Part shown: piece by piece, positions 1 to 8,923 of the stretch
Layout: each line of letters opens with the position of its first letter
How positions within the stretch are numbered: the first letter of the stretch is position 1
Assembly (NCBI RefSeq): GCF_000276805.1
Contig: NZ_AKXQ01000009.1
Coordinates: 62,001-126,000, forward strand
Reading direction: 5' to 3'
Length of the DNA: 64,000 nucleotides
Origin: Moritella dasanensis ArB 0140
GTDB taxonomy: Bacteria > Pseudomonadota > Gammaproteobacteria > Enterobacterales > Moritellaceae
The notes under the pieces: generated by a model
The model's input: the letters and a program-made list of their open reading frames with translations, nothing else
Told to the model about the DNA's origin: nothing
Database searches by the model: none
Translations under genes and position numbers: made by a program

Positions 1-1433
1 TCAATAAAATCTAGACTTGTTGTAACCTTCCATATAATCGTACGATTCATGGTTTCAATGATCCAATAGCGATCATGGTTATCCTTCTTATTTTGCATTA
101 CTTCAAGCGACCAATCTTCAGGTATTTTAGCATTGGGTTCGCAACTATAAATCACGCCTGATTTTGCGCCGCTAATTCGGACTATTTCATGCATATTTCG
201 AGCATGCAGTGCTGATTTATAATAACGGTCAGAATAAATGATATGTTTGATCGGTTCACTTAACACTAATGTTCTAAGCAAATCATTTATATTCAATACT
301 TGACCTTGTTTAAACGTCACACTTGGTAATGGCGTTTTTGTATTCGTAGGGATAAGAAAGTTTGCTGTTGATGCATGCCAATAGCTCATTGGATTTTGCT
401 GTCGGTCTAACGCATGCAGTAGCTCATCACCTTGCAATAATGGTAATTTATAATCCTTAACCGCCAGGTGAGCAAGCCATATTTGTTGGCTGTAATTAGC
501 CTGAGGTACCGAGAGGTAACCTGATTTAAACAACCGATTTAACGATTGTATTTGCCATTCTTTAGCGGTAACAACATCCTTTGGCTTGATTGGTAAAAGT
601 TTAATTTCACCTGAATCAAAATAACCAAAGCATGTATCAATTGCAGATAAGTTTTGTTTACTCATAATAAATGAAGATAAAGCATCATGACTTTTAGGTG
701 TGTTACACAGTGCTTTTAATGAGGAATCCTCCCACTGCATACCAATACTTTCGATAATACTCGACATAAAGTCATCATTATGTTCATCCGAATAGGCATT
801 ATTTATCTCAACAAGTTGCTCACGTTCATTAATTTTAGTTGGCAGATTGCCTGTTAATTTAAAATCAACCTGAAATGTACCTTTATCTAGGCTATAAGTA
901 AGTGTCAGTGTTATATCTTGTTGTTTATTTTTAATACCTGTATTTAATACTTCAACACATAAGTTACTGATATTATTTTTTTGTACCTTTGTACCGTCAT
1001 TAAAAAGAACAGTCTCAAACTCACAATGGAACTTGCTTTCTCTACCTATTTTTTCTGTTTCCGCCCACTCATAAAACTGATTACGCTGTTGATAACCCCC
1101 TTTACGTGTACTTGACGCTACAACCCTCTGCATCAAAAGAGGTTCTTGCGTAAGATATGCGTCATCTTGTAAATACCAGATTTGGTAAAGGCCTCGCTCT
1201 GTAGCAGAATGTTTCCCACTATCAATAACTTCTCCGCCTAACATTGTTAAGCTATTATTTTTCGTCAATTTTTCCTTTTCAAGATAATCGATGAGTCGAG
1301 GAGGTAAACGACCAATATCATCTTCAACTTGCTTAAGAATACGCTGAAGATCCGGTCTTTCTTGTTCTACATTGACTGTTGCGAGTACTTGGTGGCAAAC
1401 AGCTTTAACTTGGCGTTGTAATGTGATTTGCAT
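1..1433 (-). CDS. Large protein of unknown function, third gene of the island operon (cut at window edge)
   Basis: An open frame runs from an ATG at 1433 leftward to base 1 without a stop, giving at least 477 residues; the C-terminus lies outside the window. It starts two bases after the stop of the helicase gene, so it is almost certainly co-transcribed and probably translationally coupled. It begins MQITLQRQVKAVCHQ, then has a charged N-terminal region and a mixed alpha/beta body with no Walker, HNH, PD-(D/E)XK or membrane signature that I can recognise. The middle (about residues 270-400) contains many W, H and Y residues. I do not recognise the family. The operon context suggests a partner of the AAA ATPase and helicase, perhaps the specificity or effector subunit; a conserved C-terminal domain outside the window may decide this. 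Confidence 0.8.
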   Translation of the reverse strand, partial: MQITLQRQVKAVCHQVLATVNVEQERPDLQRILKQVEDDIGRLPPRLIDYLEKEKLTKNNSLTMLGGEVIDSGKHSATERGLYQIWYLQDDAYLTQEPLLMQRVVASSTRKGGYQQRNQFYEWAETEKIGRESKFHCEFETVLFNDGTKVQKNNISNLCVEVLNTGIKNKQQDITLTLTYSLDKGTFQVDFKLTGNLPTKINEREQLVEINNAYSDEHNDDFMSSIIESIGMQWEDSSLKALCNTPKSHDALSSFIMSKQNLSAIDTCFGYFDSGEIKLLPIKPKDVVTAKEWQIQSLNRLFKSGYLSVPQANYSQQIWLAHLAVKDYKLPLLQGDELLHALDRQQNPMSYWHASTANFLIPTNTKTPLPSVTFKQGQVLNINDLLRTLVLSEPIKHIIYSDRYYKSALHARNMHEIVRISGAKSGVIYSCEPNAKIPEDWSLEVMQNKKDNHDRYWIIETMNRTIIWKVTTSLDFI

Positions 1434-1435
1434 GG

Positions 1436-4400
1436 TTACCCTTTGCTTTTTCGTATTGGCAATGCTTGTGCCAATACGTTTAATTCATTTGATCTAGAGT
1501 TATTTCGGTAATAAGCATGTTGACCGACAACAACTAATTGAAAACGAGCCCGTGTAATAGCGACATTTAAACGATTTGGACTGTCTAAAAAGCCATCACG
1601 ACATGTATTAACCATCGAGAGGAAGGTAAGGTCGGCTTCTTGTCCTTGAAAAAAATCAACAGTACTCAGTTTTATTTCGACATTCTTAAAATTAAATCTT
1701 GCGAAAGAACGCTTGTCGCCGGTTAAAGCCTGTAATTTATCTCGTAAGCATTTTTCTTGTTTTTTGTAGAAGGTTAAAACACCGACGCTGTATTTTTTAT
1801 CTTGCTGAGATGCCCAATCACAAAATGCAGATAGCTCATTGATAATTACTTTGGCTTCTTGCTCATTGGCATTGCCATGTGTATTGCCATTTACATCCAA
1901 CCACACCGCATGTTTATCGTATCGATTGTATTGCCACTCTCTTGCGTTTTTTGTTTGACGACCATCTAATAGAGATATTTGGCTATTATCATCTGAATAG
2001 AATTGCTTTCGGGGATATTGTGATATATCAGGGTGCATGCGATGCTGATAGGTTAACGTTGTATGTCGGCATTGCTTTTCATTATGATTAAAGCCAATAT
2101 TTAAGGTATTTTCGGCATCATTTTTTTGTTTTAATGTGCCAGAACCTGAAAGTGCTTCTAATACAGAAGGAAAGGCCATATTTCTAATACCATAAATTCG
2201 CCCTGTAGCATTAAGTGATTGAGGAAATAGCTGGTCTAGTTGCTTGCGAATACCTTGCGCTTTATTTTGGCCATTTTTCCCTGCACCGACTTTTAAAAAG
2301 CGTAACCAATATTCACGTTCTAAACGCCAAACAACTTCTTCTGACCAATTAGTTTCTTTATTATACCTTAGCCATTGGCTATTTATATTTGTGGCATTGG
2401 ATTCTGGGTTGCCATTTTTTATCGTAAAGTGATGAGCCCCATCCCACCTTGCTTTGTGACGAAACCCATGACTGGACAAGCCCCATTTGGGATCTAAAAT
2501 GACGCTATCCGCAGGCATCGAATTTTGAGCGGATAGTAATAATTTTTCTTCACAAAAGAGTAAATTGAACTCATAGAGTAACCATGGTTTAATTTGTAAT
2601 TGCTTTTGTGTTAAGCCATTAACCCCCTGACAGGCAGTTTTAACACCTATAAGGCACACTGATTCAAAGGTTGTTTGTACGCTTTTATTTGTGGACCGCG
2701 CTAATATTTCAGCTTCGAGTGCAGCAAGTTCTAGTGTTGTTACTGGCACTATAATTTTGTCATGGTAGCCCCATTCTCGAGGACCATTGTTATTTTGACT
2801 TAACGATCTTAATTCACTTAAGAGAAAACAGGCGCGTTGAGTTTCAGCGGTGAGTAACTCTTCTTTTCTATCGCGACTTTTATGCTTTAAAACTAACTGT
2901 TTTAAATTAGCCGTGATCTGTTCGCGATCTGTAAACGGTGATAACTGTTTCACATCACCAACTAAAATCCAGCGTTTAGCATAACGTGCAGGTACAAGAA
3001 ATTCAGCAAATGTAGTTTTACTGCACTCATCAATAACCATCACATCAAATGGCGACTCACCTGTATCAAAGGATAAATTTTTGTTATTAAATAAACGTAA
3101 AATACCCATTGTTGTTCCACAGACAAGGTTTGACGAATCAACCAGTAGTTGATCATGATCATTACCGCTTAATGAACTCGAAAATGTATCTGCTAAATTA
3201 TCATATTGATAATGCTCAACACCCACCGCTCTATTTTCGTCACCAATCCGAAGTGGAAATATTTCATTGTCTAAATGATTTTCATCGACGCGTTCTAATA
3301 CATTATTGATAGCAGCATGGGTTGAAGCGGTAAGTAATACACGCTTTCCCTGACGTACTAATTGGATAATTAATTCTAGGATTGTTGTTGTTTTACCTGT
3401 ACCTGGAGGTCCATCTAAAATGGCAAAATCTGGCGTAGCAAGAGCTTTTGTTACAAACTCCCTTTGTTTATCACAACCATCAAACTTGGTATTAGTAAGG
3501 ACCGACCATTCCAATGTATCGGAGTTCACAGGTATAAATTCAGGCCATCGTTGTTGTCTTCTATTTTTCAATAAATCTAGCAATGGCTTTTGATCTATTG
3601 CCGGCGATAGCTTTAAGCTAGTGATCGCTTCTTTCTGGCGCCAAAGTGCTTGCGTATTAACTTTTACTTTTAACTGTTTGCTCTTCGGTAAAACAGCTTG
3701 TCTTTTGCCATCATTCTTACGGCAAAGCAGGATTTGTCGCTCTTCAGGGCGTGATTTTAAAATGCGATAGCCTGCTTTAGCATGTGCTTTCTCATTCTGA
3801 TCAAGAATATCTATTTGATCTTCAAAAAAGTACTCTAAGGGATCTTGACTCGTGCCTGTGTCATCGCCGTGATCGAGGCTTACGAGTTGGATCCAATTAA
3901 CGTCACTGGTATTTTGTTTACATTGTATTTCTAAGTTGATTAATTGTTCATGTCGCAAGGTTTTAGGGCAAGTATCGTCAAGTGTATCTAAGGTCACTTT
4001 GCCTTCATGCAAACCCAAAGACCATTCATTGGGTAGCGTGTTGTTGTTTTCATCTAATAAGTTGGCGAGGGATATCTGTGCAAGCCAGTTTTTCGTCATG
4101 TTATCGATATCTGCATTAGCAATATTAGGTTTTTTATCTGCGACAACATAGCTGCAACCATCGATATGAATTACATTGTCTGGGTAGTTAAAATCAGACA
4201 CAATTTTAAAGGTTAGTTTTTTATCGCCGAACAAAATAGTTTTGTTTGCATCCGGTAGTCCGTTTAAACGGTATCTTGCATTATCTACTTTCTTTGCTTG
4301 ATAAGTTTGGCCTTGTTGTAATAATTCAAGCTGTGAAGGTAATGAAGTAGATAAGGGCTGAATTTTTAACGAGTAGCCTGTCCATGAAATTGTCGACTCT

Positions 4401-4825
4401 TCACAGTTGCCTAGCTTTATATAATACCGTTGTGATTCTTGTTTAAAGTCATCATTGTCTAAGGTTATTTTTGTTCTAGATTTACCACGACCAATACTGA
4501 TTGATTCATTAAGATCTGGATCAAAATCATCAGACAATGGAGCTTCTTCATATAAATCTTCTATTATCTCAAACCAACCTTCATCCATCAGGTCAAATTC
4601 AACTAACGTATGGGGCTTTATTTCAAATACAGACTGTTTACATGATAACACTGCATTGGGAGATGGAAGTTTTTGCCATTCACAGCTTACTTCTTTTTTT
4701 TCCAATGCTCGTTGAGCATTATCTAAATAACGGCGAAAAGGTTCGAATGAATCATCAATCGCTTTAGCACCTTGTGCACCGTTATAAACCTGGTCGTTTA
4801 GCGCAGTAATATAAGGATTGGTCAT
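1436..4825 (-). CDS. Upf1/DNA2-like superfamily 1 helicase, 1129 aa
   Basis: An SF1B-type ATP-dependent helicase. Motifs in order are Walker A GPPGTGKTT near residue 471, motif II VIDECSK near 595, motif III GDVKQLSP near 628, a TYQHRMHPDI motif near 928, motif V STVDFFQGQEAD near 1050 and motif VI NVAITRARFQLVVVG near 1085. This is the DNA2/NAM7/Upf1 arrangement. About 460 residues before the motor and about 290 between motifs III and IV are not recognisable. The start ATG follows an AAGGATAAGG-like ribosome site and lies four bases after the stop of the AAA gene, so the two are coupled. Helicases of this class occur in several bacterial anti-phage operons, but this exact combination is not one I can name. 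The substrate (DNA or RNA) cannot be told from sequence. Confidence 0.93.
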   Translation of the reverse strand: MTNPYITALNDQVYNGAQGAKAIDDSFEPFRRYLDNAQRALEKKEVSCEWQKLPSPNAVLSCKQSVFEIKPHTLVEFDLMDEGWFEIIEDLYEEAPLSDDFDPDLNESISIGRGKSRTKITLDNDDFKQESQRYYIKLGNCEESTISWTGYSLKIQPLSTSLPSQLELLQQGQTYQAKKVDNARYRLNGLPDANKTILFGDKKLTFKIVSDFNYPDNVIHIDGCSYVVADKKPNIANADIDNMTKNWLAQISLANLLDENNNTLPNEWSLGLHEGKVTLDTLDDTCPKTLRHEQLINLEIQCKQNTSDVNWIQLVSLDHGDDTGTSQDPLEYFFEDQIDILDQNEKAHAKAGYRILKSRPEERQILLCRKNDGKRQAVLPKSKQLKVKVNTQALWRQKEAITSLKLSPAIDQKPLLDLLKNRRQQRWPEFIPVNSDTLEWSVLTNTKFDGCDKQREFVTKALATPDFAILDGPPGTGKTTTILELIIQLVRQGKRVLLTASTHAAINNVLERVDENHLDNEIFPLRIGDENRAVGVEHYQYDNLADTFSSSLSGNDHDQLLVDSSNLVCGTTMGILRLFNNKNLSFDTGESPFDVMVIDECSKTTFAEFLVPARYAKRWILVGDVKQLSPFTDREQITANLKQLVLKHKSRDRKEELLTAETQRACFLLSELRSLSQNNNGPREWGYHDKIIVPVTTLELAALEAEILARSTNKSVQTTFESVCLIGVKTACQGVNGLTQKQLQIKPWLLYEFNLLFCEEKLLLSAQNSMPADSVILDPKWGLSSHGFRHKARWDGAHHFTIKNGNPESNATNINSQWLRYNKETNWSEEVVWRLEREYWLRFLKVGAGKNGQNKAQGIRKQLDQLFPQSLNATGRIYGIRNMAFPSVLEALSGSGTLKQKNDAENTLNIGFNHNEKQCRHTTLTYQHRMHPDISQYPRKQFYSDDNSQISLLDGRQTKNAREWQYNRYDKHAVWLDVNGNTHGNANEQEAKVIINELSAFCDWASQQDKKYSVGVLTFYKKQEKCLRDKLQALTGDKRSFARFNFKNVEIKLSTVDFFQGQEADLTFLSMVNTCRDGFLDSPNRLNVAITRARFQLVVVGQHAYYRNNSRSNELNVLAQALPIRKSKG

Positions 4826-4829
4826 TACC

Positions 4830-6461
4830 TTATCCTTGAGACTTGATAAATGGATTTTTACTTTCTTGTTTTAGCTTTGGCTGCTTATTGTCAGTATTTG
4901 AATTGAGAGGCTCAGGTTTTGCATTACTTGCTGGTACAGCACGACCATTTATCCAGTTTCGAGTGTCTTTAATCGTTTCATGCATAGTGACTGATAATGG
5001 GGAGGTTGATTCAATTGCTTTTTTTATAAAAATGGCATCAATATCTTTCGAATCACTGAATGCCATAAATAGAGCTTCTTTAACGGCTTCCTCTAATTCA
5101 GCACCTGTAAATCCTTGACTCAATTTAGCGAGTTCTAGAAGTTCGTCTTCGGTGAACATCTCATGTCGATTATTCCTCTTCTTGAGATGAATAGTTAAAA
5201 TCTCAACTCGTTCTTCAAGTACAGGTAAATCGACAAAGAATATCTCGTCTACACGTCCTTTGCGTAGTAATTCAGGTGGTAGCATTTCAATATGGTTCGC
5301 TGTAGCTAAAACAAATACAGGGCTAGTTTTTTCTTGCATCCAAGTTAAAAATGTCCCTAAAACACGTGCAGTTGTTCCGCCATCACTACCGCCAGAACCC
5401 TGTAGTCCAGATAAACCTTTTTCAATCTCATCTATCCATAAAATACAAGGTGAAATTGTTTCGGCTAGCTGTAAGGCATTACGGATATTTTCTTCTGATT
5501 GGCCAACAATACCACCAAAGACCTTACCCATATCCAAACGTAATAAGGGTAATTGCCAATTACTTGATACTGCTTTAGCAGCAAGACTTTTACCTGTGCC
5601 AGGTAAACCTAACATCATAATCCCTTTAGGATATTCCAACCCAAACTCACGAGCATCGTCTGTGTATGCGTGTTTTCGACGGTCAAGCCATTCCTTTAAA
5701 TTTTTCAGACCACCCAAGTCATCAAGTCCGACTTTAGGGTGAAAGTATTCAAGTAAGCCTGATTTTTTAATTACTTGTTCTTTCTCAGCAACAACAATAT
5801 CAACCTCGGATTCTGTCAATCGAGATCGAGTAACAGCGGCCTTAGCAAATGCTAATTGTGCCTCTGAACTTGATAGCCCAAGTGCTGCATCAATTAGGCG
5901 ACTACTTTCATCAAAGTTTCGATCCAGGATGTCATAATGTTCTTTAGTTGCATTTAAGAGCGTTTTTAGTGTAGCTCTATCAGGTAAAGGCAAGTGTAGA
6001 ATATGGGTATCTTTCTCTAGCTCAATAGGTAAATTAGGCACGGGTTGAGAAAGCATTAACGTACGATCAAGATTCTCACCACTACCTTTTTTTATTGCAT
6101 ACAGGCGAAGTTTACTGAATAAATCTGGGTTATCACCTTCAAGCTCATGACGTATATCGTCTAACAGTAAAATACTGTTTTCAGGTTCCATATTTGAATC
6201 TGAAAAATCATCATTATTATATATAGATAAAAACCAATCTAACACTGCATCTACTGAGGATATTGTGTCATCTATTGAACCATCCTGATAACAGCGTAAT
6301 CCTTCAGTTCGATTCCAAAAATAAACTTGGCGATTTATACCATCAGATTCACCGGCCTCAATAACCTCTGCTTGAAGACGTAATGTATCGTGGCTAATAA
6401 TTTGAATAATTGGTGCGCCAGCCTGAATATTGACCTTGAGATCTCGAGAAAACGAATCCAT
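4830..6461 (-). CDS. Ycf46-like AAA+ ATPase, 543 aa
   Basis: First gene of the leftward island operon. The C-terminal two thirds match the AAA ATPases related to cyanobacterial/plastid Ycf46: an EKEQVIKKSGLLEYF linker, GGLKNLKEWLDRR, Walker A GLPGTGKS near residue 287, a KVFGGIVGQSEENIR pore/second-region motif, Walker B CILWIDEIEKG near 340, sensor 1 VFVLATANH near 387, the arginine segment ELLRKGRVDEIFF and a GFTGAELEEAVKEA C-lid. The N-terminal 200 residues resemble the degenerate N-domain of this family. It probably forms a hexamer that remodels a protein or nucleoprotein partner. A polar proline/asparagine-rich tail follows residue 510. The ribosome site is weak. It is usually annotated simply as AAA family ATPase; pairing with an Upf1-like helicase is the notable point. 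Confidence 0.92.
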   Translation of the reverse strand: MDSFSRDLKVNIQAGAPIIQIISHDTLRLQAEVIEAGESDGINRQVYFWNRTEGLRCYQDGSIDDTISSVDAVLDWFLSIYNNDDFSDSNMEPENSILLLDDIRHELEGDNPDLFSKLRLYAIKKGSGENLDRTLMLSQPVPNLPIELEKDTHILHLPLPDRATLKTLLNATKEHYDILDRNFDESSRLIDAALGLSSSEAQLAFAKAAVTRSRLTESEVDIVVAEKEQVIKKSGLLEYFHPKVGLDDLGGLKNLKEWLDRRKHAYTDDAREFGLEYPKGIMMLGLPGTGKSLAAKAVSSNWQLPLLRLDMGKVFGGIVGQSEENIRNALQLAETISPCILWIDEIEKGLSGLQGSGGSDGGTTARVLGTFLTWMQEKTSPVFVLATANHIEMLPPELLRKGRVDEIFFVDLPVLEERVEILTIHLKKRNNRHEMFTEDELLELAKLSQGFTGAELEEAVKEALFMAFSDSKDIDAIFIKKAIESTSPLSVTMHETIKDTRNWINGRAVPASNAKPEPLNSNTDNKQPKLKQESKNPFIKSQG

Positions 6462-6612
6462 TATAATTTCACTATATTTTAAAATACATAGTTAACAATA
6501 CCTTAAACTTAAAATACTTAGTTAATAGTTGGCTTAAAAAGTGAGTAATAACTTGTTTTATGATAAGTTCAGACTATACGCCTATATAGGTACTTATTTA
6601 TAGTTATTTATA

Positions 6613-6668
6613 TGGTTGAGTTTTAACCTTTCTATACTTTTACATATAACAATTGATAAACTCAACCA
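6613..6668. repeat. 11-bp inverted repeat upstream of the AAA operon
   Basis: TGGTTGAGTTT at 6613-6623 is exactly complementary to AAACTCAACCA at 6658-6668, with 34 bases between. It lies 150-200 bases ahead of the AAA start codon, where an operator for the operon could sit. The function is not known. Confidence 0.5.
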
Positions 6669-7048
6669 ACTGTTTTATATAGTAAAGCTATAGAAGTAAT
6701 AGACCTCATAGCCTAAATAGATTGAATCTTTTTGTTTATGGGAGAGTTGATCTTCTAAATGGACTATCAGAGAGTTCATTACGGGAATAATCAAAGGTAA
6801 AATCAGTAACTGTCGCAGTACAACCAAGCACTGTTCCATTATGTTCTGGATAGATCGGTTTTTAAGTTGCTCTACGCCTTACACGAGCCTTCAAGGACAG
6901 GTAATACTCATGCTATATCGATACGATAAACATGACTCAAGTACTGTGAGTAAGTCTCGGATGTAAATTAGATTGAGGCAAATAATGATTACAATTCGGT
7001 AACTAGATCCTACAAAATCAAAGCTTAATTTTCTTGGTCCGCTTCGCG

Positions 7049-7109
7049 AATTAACACCAGGTTAATTAGTTGGTACAAACAACTGGTTTACTTCGTCCTG
7101 TTAAGGACG
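7049..7109. repeat. Cluster of three consecutive small hairpins
   Basis: Three adjacent perfect stems occur in about 60 bases: AATTAAC/GTTAATT with a 5-base loop (7049-7067), AGTTG/CAACT with a 7-base loop (7068-7084) and CGTCCT/AGGACG with a 4-base loop (7094-7109). They sit in the gene-poor stretch ahead of the small regulator. They could be part of a structured RNA, a recombination site or a remnant element; I do not recognise it. Confidence 0.4.
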
Positions 7110-7327
7110 GTCGACAAAGAAAGTCTTATCTGCAATATCAACCATAATAAACTACAAATAAATTATGAGTATTTCATAAAATATAACTATTTGATTGTAC
7201 ATCATTTATTTCGATGAACGAGTTGGTTGACAAATTATAAATCATTGATATACATAAATAAAAACATTGCATTCTCATTTTTTCATGCGATGATACACAA
7301 AAATAAGAACATCAAAAGGTGTCAAAA

Positions 7328-7546
7328 ATGAACAAAACAACACTCGAACAACATACTGATCGTCTAATCAATATTAATGAAATTGCCAAAATACTAGGAG
7401 TCAACAGAGGTTATATCAGTCAAAAGTTAATACCTCACTCAAATTTTCATGATATTGCCGCTCCGATCCGCCTATACGGAAATGGCGCAGCAAAATACAA
7501 ACTTAGTGATGTATTGAAATTCATAGATAGTCGAAAAATGATGTGA
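7328..7546 (+). CDS. Small AlpA-like helix-turn-helix protein, 72 aa
   Basis: A short DNA-binding protein. The segment LININEIAKILGVNRGYISQKLI reads as a MerR/AlpA-type helix-turn-helix near residues 13-35, and the C-terminus YKLSDVLKFIDSRK resembles the end of excisionase-like regulators. The ATG at 7328 is preceded by AAAAGGTG at a good spacing, so I prefer it to the GTG at 7319. It faces the integrase gene convergently and is separated from it by a hairpin. Small proteins of this kind on integrase-bearing islands act as excisionases or activators of the integrase; that role is inferred from position and fold only. Confidence 0.75.
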   Translation: MNKTTLEQHTDRLININEIAKILGVNRGYISQKLIPHSNFHDIAAPIRLYGNGAAKYKLSDVLKFIDSRKMM

Positions 7547-7560
7547 ATTTCAGCCTAAGT

Positions 7561-7595
7561 TATTGAGTAGTCGCCGATATCAACACTGCTCAATA
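7561..7595. terminator. Hairpin between convergent regulator and integrase genes
   Basis: TATTGAGTAGT (7561-7571) pairs with ACTGCTCAATA (7585-7595) with one G-T pair and a 13-base loop. It lies between the stop of the HTH gene (7546) and that of the integrase (7605), where a shared terminator is expected. The T-tract is weak. Confidence 0.45.
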
Positions 7596-7604
7596 CCTTA
7601 CAAT

Positions 7605-8780
7605 TTAATCTTGCTGCAACTTATCATTTAATATCTTTGAAAATAGAGTATAAGCAACTAATTGCTCATCAATCCAGTCGTGCTTATTATATATAGCGAG
7701 AATGCCTCCGAGTTCGTGTCCAAGCATTTTTTCTATGACGTGTGGCATTACTCCGTTTTCACTTAAACGTGTTGCACCCGTCCTTCTGAAGTCATGTGGT
7801 ACAAATTGTTCAACGTTCATTTTATCATTCAATCTTTGTACAAAGCGATTAAGTGCATGTGCAGAAAGAGGCTTATCTTTTTTCTGTCCTGGAATCAATA
7901 ACGCTCTTGATTTTCCATAAATAGGATCTAATGATTTAATTAAGCTTATCACTTGATCTGATAGCGCCCGTCTAACAGGTTTCTTAGTTTTTGATCTATT
8001 TGCTGGTAGAATCCAAATTCTTCGCTCTAAATCAAATTCACACACTGATGCTTCTCTAATCTCACTGTTTCGAGCAAATGTTAGCATTAATAATTTGATG
8101 CAGGTTTTCGTTGCCAGTGTAGTTCGACTCATCTCAACTTCACGCCAAAAATGAGCGCATTCATGCCATTCCAAAACCCGTTCTCTTTGACCTTGGGCAC
8201 ATCCTACCGCAGAGGTTGGTATATCAAGAAGCGAACACTTACTGATTCTTCCTCTCGATTTGGCCCATCTGATAAGTGTCTTAAATCTTTTTAAAATACT
8301 TCCGGCATTTGCAGGGCTTGTATCATGGTTAATTTTATCGAAATAAGAAATCCACTGCCTATAACTAAATGTTTCAACATTAATTGTTGCCATCGGTTTG
8401 ATGTATTTATTATATGTTGAATGATAAAGTGTTTGTGATTTTGGGCTTAAATCTTTATCAACTCTTAACGATAAATACTCTTTGGCAATATTACCAAACA
8501 GAGATTGTTCAGTGTAAACTTCACCCAAATATCGAGGGTCATCACCATCAAAAACGGCCCTTCTTAGCTTTATAACTTGCGCTCTAGCTTCACTTAACAT
8601 AACCTCAGGATATCGTCCAATGGACATCCGTTGCGGCTTTCCAAACCATTGGAAACGAAAATTAAACGTTATAACAGCTTTTTTAGTAATACGAACTGTT
8701 AACCCGTTTGTATCTGTTATTTCAGGCTTCCCTGTATATGGAGCTTTGATTTTGCGTAATTCAGTATTAGTAATACTCAT
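7605..8780 (-). CDS. P4-type tyrosine recombinase (integrase), 391 aa
   Basis: Site-specific recombinase of the phage-P4-like family. The N-terminus (ITNTELRKIKAPYTG, then the LTVRITKKAVITFNFRFQW strand pair and MSIGRYPEVMLSEAR) matches the DUF4102 arm-binding domain. The catalytic domain shows the first Arg in LLTFARNSEIREA, the HDFRRTGATRL box, GHELGGIL and the nucleophilic Tyr in AIYNKHDW. I place the start at the ATG at 8780 (MSITNTEL...). The frame stays open to 8831, but the added residues would be encoded by three copies of an 8-base repeat that look like integrase binding sites. The gene abuts sbcB and probably mobilised the island to its left, though no tRNA target is present in the window. 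Confidence 0.92.
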   Translation of the reverse strand: MSITNTELRKIKAPYTGKPEITDTNGLTVRITKKAVITFNFRFQWFGKPQRMSIGRYPEVMLSEARAQVIKLRRAVFDGDDPRYLGEVYTEQSLFGNIAKEYLSLRVDKDLSPKSQTLYHSTYNKYIKPMATINVETFSYRQWISYFDKINHDTSPANAGSILKRFKTLIRWAKSRGRISKCSLLDIPTSAVGCAQGQRERVLEWHECAHFWREVEMSRTTLATKTCIKLLMLTFARNSEIREASVCEFDLERRIWILPANRSKTKKPVRRALSDQVISLIKSLDPIYGKSRALLIPGQKKDKPLSAHALNRFVQRLNDKMNVEQFVPHDFRRTGATRLSENGVMPHVIEKMLGHELGGILAIYNKHDWIDEQLVAYTLFSKILNDKLQQD

Positions 8781-8789
8781 AGGCCGCCG

Positions 8790-8831
8790 TGATGCAAAGT
8801 AAGTGTTAATATGATGCAATCTGTGATGCAA
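8790..8831. repeat. Three direct copies of TGATGCAA at the integrase start
   Basis: TGATGCAA occurs at 8790-8797, 8812-8819 and 8824-8831, just upstream of the preferred integrase start and about 90-130 bases from sbcB. Short iterated direct repeats in this position usually serve as arm-type or core-flanking integrase/excisionase sites and mark one island end. No second att copy is visible in the window. Confidence 0.55.
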
Positions 8832-8923
8832 GAAATATCCCTAACAAAGCATAACAAGAAAAAACAAAAATAAACATAAAACTTAACAATTTACAATTAA
8901 AACCAATTAAAACAAGGTTTAAG

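Larger units (their letters stand above)
6462..7327. other. Gene-poor island intergenic region
   Basis: About 870 bases between the AAA operon and the small regulator hold no convincing intact gene. Visible items are an 11-bp inverted repeat (TGGTTGAGTTT at 6613-6623 and its complement at 6658-6668), a 41-codon open fragment on the minus strand at 6736-6861 lacking a start, and three small hairpins at 7049-7109. The promoter of the AAA operon (leftward) and of the regulator (rightward) must lie here, but I could not assign boxes with confidence. The mixture looks like decayed accessory DNA. Confidence 0.6.

Noticed and set aside
5260-5742. 160-codon plus-strand frame opposite the AAA ATPase gene
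   Set aside because: Shadow of a gene with clear AAA motifs; composition is low-complexity and no start signal is seen.
7049-7109. Integron attC site
   Set aside because: The outer RYYYAAC and GTTRRRY boxes are not properly met and no integron integrase or cassette array is present.
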